From the NCBI RefSeq assembly GCF_041381155.1, contig NC_091135.1, positions 834,620 through 898,619 on the forward strand: 64,000 nucleotides of DNA, read 5' to 3'. Position numbers and translations under genes: made by a program. This document shows, piece after piece, positions 1 through 9,520 of the stretch. Position 1 is the stretch's first letter. Each line of letters opens with the position of its first letter. The notes beneath the pieces were generated by a model. It saw only the letters and a program-made list of their open reading frames with translations, ran no database searches and had not been told where the DNA came from. This DNA is from Argopecten irradians (taxonomy: Eukaryota; Mollusca; Bivalvia; Pectinida; Pectinidae).

Positions 1-434
1 TTCATCTCACCAACTTATTGAAATCAACCATTCCCTATGTGAAAATATTGAAAAAATGCACTCAACATGTTTAGTTTTCTGTGATATTTCGAAAGCATTC
101 GATCGTGTGTGGCACAAGGGACTGAATGTTAAACTAGCAAATTATGGTATAGGCGGAAAATTGCTAAATTGGTTAAAAATTACATCAGTAATCGGAAACA
201 GCAAGTTTTTGTAGGAAATAGTAAATCTTCCGTCAAATCTACAAATTCTGGTGTCCCCCAAGGCTCAGTATTAGGTCCGTTCCTTTTTATATTGTATATT
301 AATGATATTTCTGACAACCTCGAAAGTCTTTCTAAATTATTTGCTGATGATACTTCTTTGCTATGCTCTGGGCCATCAATTTTAGAAATAGAAACTAAAA
401 TTAACGAAGACCTTAGTAAAATTCAAAATTGGAC
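1..434 (+). pseudogene. Non-LTR retrotransposon reverse transcriptase fragment
   Basis: This is part of the RT palm of the same LINE found at 9521-12399. The sequence encodes motif A (DISKAFDRVW), the GVPQGSVLGP motif and the FADD catalytic box at 340-351. It enters the window already inside the RT domain and stops at 434, where it is fused to non-coding sequence equivalent to 12956 onward. Compared with the copy at 11441-11460 it has lost one A near 175-179, which breaks the frame between motif A and the FADD box. It is a dead fragment, 5' cut by the window edge and 3' cut by a deletion. Confidence 0.9.
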
Positions 435-1921
435 AAGTTGCCAATAATGTGTGATTACATGTACGTTAATTTCATATTCTTAACATAATTAAATGGGAAA
501 AAACCCTTTAAAACATAACAAACAAAGTATTTATTTTAGTACATAAACATTAAAACCCATCATTGATTTACAAGGTCAAGGGGAGTTACTTGTACATGAC
601 AATTTCAAAATTGACTAGGGTACACGAAATTCGGCAGTCTGGAAAATTTGCAATCTGGACGGTTTAGGCTGGGAACGAAGGTGTCCAGATTATCGAGGGT
701 CCAATGTATATGTCAATGTATACAAATAACACACTGATTTTGAGAATGGTTGTTTTAATATGCTGTTAAGAATTCTCAGTGTCCATTTTATGCATTATAT
801 AGAGACAGTATCATACTGAATCTGACTTTGATATGACTTTTATTCAATATTGCAGCAAAGTATCAAGAACTGCTCATTGCTTACTAATATGCCTGAATAC
901 ATTGTGTGTATCACAGAAGAGAACTAGTAACCAATTCTTTAAATGAACATTTGACCCTTAGTTTTTGTCATTTCATTTCTTCTCTTGATAATTATCTGCC
1001 TTAATTGCCTTTTGCCCTTTCCTTCTGTAATAGATCTGTACCACATAGTTCATCGAAAAAAAATACTTGTATATTATATGCATTGCACATAGTTCCTTAT
1101 AAATGAAGTCTATAAACAACATTTGCAGCATAAGCCATGGACTTTGTAAAAATGCCATCAAGGGATATTCATGTGTCAGATTATACTTTCTTCTTAATGG
1201 AGTCTTAATGTTTCCCTTGTTTTCATTTTACTGCAGATTGTTATTAGCTGTAGGTCTCCATGGCCTTGTCCTCAAGATCAATTATCAAACAATCATAACT
1301 ACAAATTGTTTTCTTTATTTTGTTATTCAGACAATTAAATTCAAACATTAGAGAAAAGGTCACATGACACTGACTGTAAATATTTGTTGAAGCTTTTGAA
1401 TTCAAGATAGGTTCAAAGTTCAAATCTAAAAGAAATTTTCTAGCATTTTCTTAAATCTTCTCATAATTTTTAGATTCATCTTTTGATATGAGAAGGAATG
1501 GTTGTCTGCAATCTTAACAATTTATCCAAAATTTATTAAATGAATACTTGGAAGATAAATAACCCAACTAGATAATGACATGAGACTTAAAGAAAATACA
1601 CACCCTAAAATGTTACTAATGACATATATGCCTTCTTTGAACTAATTTTTTGTTACATCAATGCTTTTTCAGTTCAGTACTTACAGTACTTTGATTAAAT
1701 ATTTTACGCTTGACTGTTTTTGTTGAAACGTTTACTTAATGATGGGTGTTTCCAAATCGTATTGCATTATATATATCATATCGACTTGCCGCTTCATAGT
1801 TTTCGTAAAAATAGTTATAGCTGAATATTTCATTATATCTTGAAACACAATGAACAAAAATGATATAAAGGTGGTTCCGGTACGGACATAGTTTTTTTAA
1901 GAAAACGGTCATTTCGGAGAA
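1..1921. repeat. Segmental duplication, copy A
   Basis: Nearly identical by eye (roughly 99% outside indels) to 11273-14462 in the same orientation. Positions 1-434 match 11273-11706, then the sequence jumps to the equivalent of about 12956, so copy A lacks about 1.25 kb (the rest of the RT, the 3' region and the CT microsatellite). A second non-homologous patch lies at about 921-985, opposite 13451-13527. Similarity stays high to about 1921 and then drops sharply. The block at 600-715 reads like the terminus of a pogo/Tigger-like element (ends in a GTCCA...TCGAGGGTCCA-type sequence), but this is only an impression. A short ORF at 1103-1351 is shared with 13643-13891 and shows no recognisable protein. 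The left end lies outside the window. Confidence 0.9.
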
Positions 1922-2429
1922 ACGGGAGAATAACAAGTCATCAACACTGACTAAGGCTTGTGGTTTATATAGCAGTAAAACTGATAAAATCCCTTTTCAG
2001 CACTGTCAGTCAGCTGATTGGATTGAGCACAATCTCTTGTTGGTGAGCGTGTTCAATTCATCCTGAATCCGACGATCACACAGCTCTGCATGTTGGACAC
2101 GAGAATGGAGATAACACCGGCCCCCGGTATAATACTTGCTAAAACCCAAATTAGAAGACCCCAACATGAAATGCTTCGTATATTAAATCTACTGTTAAAA
2201 ATGTTTTAAATGTAACACTTTTATGAACGGTAGTGACAATGATGCATCACCACGCCAAATTAATGATCAAAAACTCTAAATGAACAGCTTTGAGATAGCT
2301 AATCAAAAAAAGTACCATATGAAACGTGTAACCATTATGGAATAATACCAAGCTAGACAGCAGATACTATGTGGGGAACACTCAGGAGTAATTACATCAT
2401 TCGATAAAATTTACCAATCAGGCATCAGC
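1922..2429. repeat. Diverged continuation of the duplication
   Basis: Alignable with 14463-15120 only in patches with many indels. The shared landmarks are a CCCGGTATA...AGAAGACCCCAACA stretch near 2130-2165 (against 14915-14950) and an imperfect match near 2285-2340 (against 15048-15102). Order and orientation are conserved. No gene is visible. The contrast with the near-identical block just upstream is striking. Confidence 0.6.
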
Positions 2430-2850
2430 GTTCATTTTTCGTTTGAAATCGTCATTTATTTTTCAAATCCCACGCTGAGAGAACCACATTTGAGATTTTA
2501 CAGAGTCCAAGCATTACAATTTTAAACAACTGGAAAGCTTTTCACCAAATTAGTCCATGTTCATACCACTCATTTAAAGCCTTGTTGAAAACTGAGTCGA
2601 CGAAAATACCCATCTGCCCCGTCATTGTTAGCTTTTCCTCACTTAAACTTTACCTGTCCAAGCTAAGTTTGTCCACTTGGGCCCCATCACTAAAATAGCA
2701 CAATTCCCATGTGTAGGATATATGCAAGAGCTTAACCTGAACGTGGCCATTCGTTATAATTCAAACTAGGCTCTGAAGAGAACTGCATAATAATGCACCC
2801 TTACACTATTTTAAACACCCAAAGAATATCCCTATAAAACAGTAAAAGAT
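2430..2850 (-). mobile_element. DIRS element relic, internally deleted
   Basis: Positions about 2430-2530 match the left terminus of the DIRS element (15155-15245), including the CCACGCTGAGAGA core of its inverted repeat. Positions about 2600-2850 match 17935-18120, the N-terminal part of the DIRS RT frame on the minus strand, with many short insertions and substitutions. About 2.7 kb of DIRS interior (RNase H, recombinase, most of RT) is missing between the two pieces. No open frame remains. It lies at the place equivalent to the DIRS copy in duplication copy B, so the two probably descend from one insertion. Confidence 0.75.
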
Positions 2851-2944
2851 ATCACTGCGCCACAAGTCAGTTTGTTTATTGTAAAAGTAGGTAAAATTAC
2901 GGAAATTTATGCCTAATTAGTACCATAATACGTTATCTGAATCA

Positions 2945-3290
2945 AATTATTAGCATTATTCTCAATATCTTTTAGGGTTATGAAGTCATAGACTTCGCGT
3001 CTATGAAGAATGTCCTTCCGTTTTTTGTTAGCGATATTGAGAATAATGCTTAAATAAATAATTACTAAATAATTACTTTTCTTTGTTTTCATACCAAATC
3101 TGGCTTTCTGATTGGCCAATACCTTGTTTGCATACCATTATGAAAATTTAAAAAAAAATCCGAGAATGGCACGAAAACCCGACGTTATCGTGCCGTCACA
3201 AAAGAAACATTGACGTTGCGTATTGATTTGGAAAAAAATCCTCTGTGATGATCCCTTGGAAAATAAATGGAATTCTACGTGTAGACGTGT
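2945..3290. repeat. Composite dispersed repeat with hairpin
   Basis: An 18-bp perfect inverted pair (2952-2969 with 3033-3050) encloses a second small hairpin (CATAGAC at 2987-2993 with GTCTATG at 2999-3005). Next to it, 3065-3140 recurs inverted at 54850-54930, and 3165-3285 recurs in the same orientation at about 42389-42500 (core ACGTTATCGTG). The two modules occur separately elsewhere, so this is a mosaic of dispersed repeats rather than one unit. No coding sequence. Confidence 0.7.
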
Positions 3291-3294
3291 TTTT

Positions 3295-4310
3295 AGGTCA
3301 CCTGAGACGAAGTCTCAAGTGACCTATTCTAATCGCCTTTTGTCCGTCGTCGTGCGTCGTGTGTTCGTAAACAATTTACAATTTTCGACTTCTTCTCAAA
3401 AACCGCTGAAGCAATTTCAATAAAATTTTGCACAAACCTTCTAAGGCATATGGTCAATCAAAATTGTGAATTATATGACCCCCACCACCGGGGGGTTGTG
3501 GGAGGGGCCAAAAGGGGTAAAATTGACTAAAATTTCAAAAATCTTCTCCTCCATTCACAGATGTGGTAGAATCAAATACTCTTCATAAATAGAAAGGTCT
3601 CAAGGCCCTCTACAAAAATTGTGAATTATATGACCCTGGGGTCTCAGGTTTCCCCCTGGGGAGGGGGTTAAGTTTACTATAGTTTATATAGTGAAAACAC
3701 ATTTTGGAGCATTACTTGGTCATTTATAATAGAAAATTAGTCAAATGTTGTCAGAATTATCCCTATGAAATGGCCATTGAATTCTATTAACAAATTTTCC
3801 ATGACTGACTCCCAGGGGCCTTAGGGGCGGGGCCAAAAGGGGTCAAATAGGCTAAAACTTCAAAAATCTTCTTCTGAATTCACAGATTTGATGGAACCTG
3901 ATACTCTTCATAGATTGGAAGGTCTTAAGGCCCTTTACAAAAATTGTGAATCTCATAGCCCTGGGATCTCAGATTTTCCCCTGGGTAGGGCGTCAAGTTT
4001 ACTACAGTTTATTTTTTTATTTTTTGGGTATATAGGAAAAACACATTTATGAACATTATTTGCTTTGTTTTCATAGGAAATTAGTCAAACTGGGTTAGAA
4101 TTATTAGCCTGAAATAGCATTTTTAACACCAAATCCATATTTGTCCTGGCCTGGCCGACCCCCAGGGGCCAGAGGGGTGGGGCCAAAAGGGGTCAAATAG
4201 GCTAAAACTTCAAAAATCTTATTCTGAATTCACAGATTTGATGGAACCAAATAATCTTCATAGATTAAAAAGTGAAATTTATAAAATCACTGACATTAAT
4301 GACTGACTTC
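3295..4310. repeat. Interspersed repeat with terminal hairpin and three internal modules
   Basis: It starts with a near-perfect hairpin (3295-3325, AGGTCAC...GTGACCT around GAGACGAAGTCTC). The interior holds three related modules of roughly 330-350 bp, each with GGGGCCAAAAGGGG, a CTTCAAAAATCTT block, an ATTCACAGAT block and a CTTCATA block. They begin near 3480, 3800 and 4150, and the last is cut short. No coding capacity is seen. It resembles non-autonomous repeats common in bivalve genomes (from general knowledge). The right end is placed where similarity to the modules stops. Confidence 0.65.
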
Positions 4311-6624
4311 TTGTTTGGTTTTGTTGTTTAACATTGCAAAAGCAAATTGGAATTTTAAGCATAAGGTTTGGTAAAATAATACACTATCAAAATGAAAAAC
4401 AAAAAATCAAAATTCTAAAAGGTTCAACTTTAAAGTTTATTCTAATTCGTAAATACTTTTTACAGATTTGAACCAACTTTGCAATGCATTTCTGTAGCAG
4501 CACACAGTTGAACGTTTCTTAGGAGTTACCTACTTAAATATTTGATGATTTTAAAGCCAAACAATACTTATTTTAACAATATTTTACAAAATCAAAACCA
4601 CAAAAACTATGTTTATTTATCCATAAAACATTACTTACTGCTCCAGAAGAATTACTCGCAATCGTTCGCCCTCGTTTATAACATTAAGAATTATCAGGTT
4701 AATATAGTCGATAAATTCGTAGTTTATTTTAACGTTAACACGTTTGTTTCTGTTTTTCCCGTGCGAAGTCGATCGGGTCACGTGATATTTACCGGAAATC
4801 GAGAGCTTCGTGAACGTCTCCGTATTCTTTCGGTTTGTATTTATTGTGTGCCACAATAATTATTTTGAATTATTTTATATTTTTTTTTCGAAACTTCACA
4901 GTTGATCTCAGTAACATCTTACCTTGCTTTAGTAATTATTCTATGCAGAGAAAACATGGTAATTTTCTTGTAAATGTTTGTGATTATAAAAAAACCCTGA
5001 AAAGTTACGTATAGCGTGACGTTATCAATTAAACCAAACCACCACAGAAAGACGTCACCCGCAAACCTGTCTAAGACAACAGCAATGTTTACAATAACGG
5101 CGTGTTAATGATAACTTAAATAATTATTGATATAAACTCGTAATGGACCACCAGAACGTGTTTTGACAAATAAAGGTTTTTACTGAAAAAGCTTGCTTTT
5201 ACAGTATTGCTACGGCCCGGATGACCCACTAATTTAAATGCGATTGACCTCTCATTTGCATGCGATTTTTTCTCTTTTCCTCTTTCTAGAACAAATATGC
5301 TGCCATAGTGCAGTTTAATTGTAATAAACAACTTCTGTGGTATTTCATTAAATAGAATAGTTTCAAACATGTCTACAAAAACTATAGCATGAACGTCTAT
5401 AATTGAAAAATAGTGAGGAGAATTTGCATCAGTGGTAGCGATCGGTGGCCTAATTCTCGCCAGTCATTTGCATATATTTATGTAAACATCCGGTTTGGGT
5501 AACACTAAATAAAAGAATTGTCAGGATTTTGGTATGTAAGTATCTAATTGTACTTTGATGTATACATTCATAATCTATTATATAATGACAATTTTTTAAT
5601 TCATCGTGACGTAAGTAAGTTACAAAAGTTGTTTGTTTTTACATTTATTATATGGATAGTCATTTTGGAGAACAGGTACGTTCGTATTGTGATCATGTCA
5701 TTACGATGGCCCACTGAATTTAACCAAGTCTCACTCAAACAGACGCTTGTTAACTACGTTCGCATCAAGCGTTTGAGTGATCTATGCAGAAGCTAACAAA
5801 CACGATAAATTCTGAGTTCCGCTGGCTCCTTATCATTTCGCACGGATTGTCAACTAACGCATCCTTTCATTAACGAGGGAATATTTAATACATGGGTATA
5901 AATACAATGAAATATCGTGACACTCAGCAATAGTGTAAACGGCCAAATGTAAACAAAGACGTCATCACGCAAAGCGGACCTGTGATGTAAACTTGCAAGT
6001 AAAGAGATATTTTCCATTTAATTATCAAGCGTAATAAATGCATTCTCATATCTGAAAAACACCGAAGAATATTTGAAAACTGCGTGTTGCAAGCCATCTT
6101 GCCTAATAAACTACGGAATTCTTTTCGTATTTGGAGACAGAAGCAGTGAAAATCGTAAGTTTCATTTCGTTTTGCTTCTTTGCCTATCATGCCTATGGGT
6201 CGGTATATTATTATATGAACTATTTGACAGACATCGGCACATGAAGTGAACTTACAACATCATGAGTATGTGTGAATTCCTGCTAACATCCATATAATCG
6301 ACGTTGTATTTTATTACAACGAAAAAATTGAATATCACTTTAAATTTGAAGTAGTTTGTTGTTATATTAGCAGTTGACAAGATTCATTTTTGGTATTATT
6401 TTCTAATGCGATGACATCAAATTTGATATTAGTGCATAGAGTCAATTTACCAGATAGTCAATATGTCTATAAACATCACAAAGCATGTGTTTATTTGTAG
6501 GCAAAACAATGCATGATATAGATCCATACACAATACGTACATGTGTGTGTAATACACATGTGAATACATAATTTCTTTAGATAAATAGAAGAATTGTAAT
6601 GCTAGATTTATTTAAGACAATTAA
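4311..6624. other. No supported gene
   Basis: AT-rich sequence. Open frames here are short (at most about 105 codons), overlap on both strands and show no domain or codon signal. No tandem array or clear inverted repeat stands out. Confidence 0.6.
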
Positions 6625-6996
6625 TAAAGATGCTCCACCGCTGACAAATGGTATTTTTTCACTATCAAAAACGGCAGCAGACAATGTAGTATTTTTCTTC
6701 AGTTACAAAAGTTATTTACTTTACACCATTGCCGCCGTTGAAAAGTTTGAGCTTCTAATTTCACTTCAAGTTAAAAATATAAAAAAATAATTAATTGCAT
6801 CCCGAAAAAAATCCGTAGCACTATATCCTATAATATATGGAACGAAGTACTGATTGCGCTTTACCCAAAGGCAAAATAAATTATTTTATATTATGTTTTG
6901 TGTTAATTAGATAGACTTATGCATACACGATTAAACACTAATTATTGTGAAAATGATGGATATCATTTATACTCTGTCGGCGGTGGAGCATCTTTA
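6625..6996. mobile_element. Small MITE-like element with about 21-bp terminal inverted repeats
   Basis: The left end (6625-6645) and right end (6976-6996) form an inverted pair with one mismatch, built on AAAGATGCTCCACCGC and its complement. About 370 bp lies between the ends, with no transposase. No convincing target-site duplication is visible, so the exact boundaries are uncertain. The compact size with matching ends fits a non-autonomous DNA transposon. Confidence 0.6.
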
Positions 6997-7939
6997 ACTC
7001 AAAGTACTTGTATACATGAGTCCAATTTCTTCCTTTTGTCATTGTTAGATGATTTCTGTAACTTTTTTATAACAAATTAAGAATATTGATATATATGTTA
7101 AATTTTATAATTACAGGACTCATTGGCTAGTCATCTGAAGCAGATTCATAATTGTTGAAGACTGGAGATTATCAGGATTACTTTGGAAGCAGTACTAGTG
7201 AAATGATTCTAAGGATGACTACCAGGCATATATTAAACTAGCTGCGACAACATACATGTAGCTCTGGACAACAGGCATATTGGTTGGCGCTTCTCATTCG
7301 CATTGTTTCATAATGCCAATTAAAACACCAAAACATAAAAAAGTAAATCCAGTATGATTGAAAAGAGTTGTCACCATTTGACATACTGCCGATTGTTATC
7401 AATCTGTGGAGAGATAGAAGGCATATATGTTCTGACAGACGGTCATTATCAGAACTACAATTCTGTCCCATTGACTGTAATGTTGCAAAACATCAAGTGA
7501 TGACAATTAGCGAGTGTCGAGTAACTTTGCATTTAGATATGTATTGAAATATCCTACATTTATAATATAAACTGATAATTTATTTACCCATCATCACGCC
7601 TGCATTATCATTACTACAATGTATATTTCAATGATTCACATCTGTGACACGGCCATATAAGTACATTGTATATGGAATGACATTCATTTATTTGCTACAA
7701 CAGAAACATATTAAACAGTTTTACTTGTTGACTTTGTGCAGTGTGTTCACCAAAATGACACAAATTTTAACACTTCTGGTGACATAGCCCATTGGTTGTT
7801 CCCATTAGTTGTTGCCTCTATCAAATGTTTTTACAACTGTTTCTGATCTTGTTACCAATACATGTATAAACATGCTATAATATGTATATGTGTACTGTTG
7901 GTTTAGAAAAAATCGTGCCAGGTCCCTGTGATAAGAACA
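6997..7939. other. No supported gene
   Basis: AT-rich sequence with only short, unrecognisable ORFs. The ORF at 7238-7471 (minus) has no domain features. Confidence 0.5.
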
Positions 7940-8690
7940 TACCTATTTCATGTCTGGTATCATAATTACATACCTGATTATCAGCTGATATCAAATTATA
8001 TAGTGCCTGGTGCTATAATTACACACCTGATAATTAACTGGTATCATAACATACCAAATTAAAAGTCTGGTATCATAATTACATACCTGACTATTCGCTG
8101 ATATCATGATTACATACCTAATTAGTATCTGGTATTATAATGAATCATTGCATACCAATAAGTGTCTGGTATCAAAATTATATGCATAATTAGTGACTGG
8201 TGTCTTAATTATAAATCTAGTTAGTGCCTGGTATCATAATTATATACCTAATTAGTGCCTGGTATCATAATTATATACCTAATTAGTGCCTGGTATAATG
8301 GTATTATAATTTCATACATGTACTTAATTGTATTATACCCACATCCTTTTCTTAGTGTCATATAAATCATTGTGTCAAATAATATTAATACAAATGTACT
8401 AAAGTGTTTGGTATCATAACGATACCTTATTAGTGTCGGGTATCAAAATTACATACCTAATTAATATCTGGTATCATAATTGCATAACAATGAAATTAGT
8501 ATCTGGTATTCAAATTTGCTTACCTAGTGTCTGACATCATAATTTTATATCTAATAAGTGTCTGGTATCATAATTACATACTTAATTAGTCACTGGTATC
8601 ATAATTACATGCCTAATTATCAACTGGTATCATAAATGCATACCTAATTAGTGAATAGTATTAAATTACATACTTAATTGGTATTATGTA
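7940..8690. repeat. 31-bp minisatellite, degenerate
   Basis: About two dozen units built on CTGGTATCATAATTA, TATACC and TAATTAGTG. Units near 8221-8290 are almost identical. Flanking units vary in length and sequence, so the array is old at the edges and more recently amplified in the middle. Extremely AT-rich; no ORF. Confidence 0.85.
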
Positions 8691-9024
8691 TATTTATTAT
8701 CACAATTATATACAAAATACCATTTAGATTTACTCCTACAATGAAACCAAATTATGCATTTGTACATAGCTTTAATTATTTTTTGTTTTCATAGAATATA
8801 CCTACATATATAGTTTTGTAAGAAATTAATAGTTTGCTTCTGTTGTCTGAATAACATTCCCATCTTTAGATGCAACAAAAAATATATATGTATATATAAT
8901 TTCAACATTTTTTTTCTTCTCCTTTTTATCTTTGTTAAAATTAGTTGTAAAAAAATAATATAAATGCCTGTATAAATCATCCACTACAAAAAATGTCAGC
9001 AAATAATAAGTTTACAAATAAGTG

Positions 9025-9057
<33 letters not shown>

Positions 9058-9520
9058 GTAATTTGTCATTCGTATATGCGTACATGTAGCTTTAAAAATC
9101 AATTGTCTCACCACCACCTAACTTTTAATTAACTGTATGTTTGTGAACGTTTGTACTCTGAAAATACGGTTTTTTTCCTTTTGAATATCTTATCTATACA
9201 ACTTATGAACATCTCCTGTTTTCTCTATAAGTTCTTTCTCTTTGCTATAAACCTTGACATTTCCTTTCATGATCCCTGTCTCTTTTTTCTAAAGCCTGAG
9301 TGCCCTGATTATAATGTATATATATGTATGGTAAATTCATCCGGTTACCGCCCCATCTGTAGCTTGTTATTTGATGATCATGGGTAATGATTTAGTACAA
9401 TATCGGGCGGCAATCGGTTGCTTCTATCAACGTACTCATTTTTTATTGATGTCACAAAAATTTGTTTACTATATGAAATTGACCGATATTTATAGTGGCT
9501 GCAGGTCTAAAGCAACTTTC
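8691..9520. other. AT-rich spacer with a 28-nt T tract
   Basis: A run of 28 T lies at 9030-9057. Sequence after it leads into the LINE; where the LINE's 5' end lies cannot be read. A short ORF at 9151-9387 has no recognised domain and may be 5' untranslated sequence of the LINE. Confidence 0.5.

Noticed and set aside
1103-1351. ORF conserved at 13643-13891 as a possible gene
   Set aside because: Conservation is explained by the recent duplication; the two differences are both amino-acid-changing and no domain is seen.
4542-4859. 105-codon ORF
   Set aside because: Nearly fully overlapped by an opposite-strand ORF; no recognisable features.
7940-8690. CRISPR-like array of short repeats
   Set aside because: Repeats are contiguous without unique spacers, and the DNA is eukaryotic.
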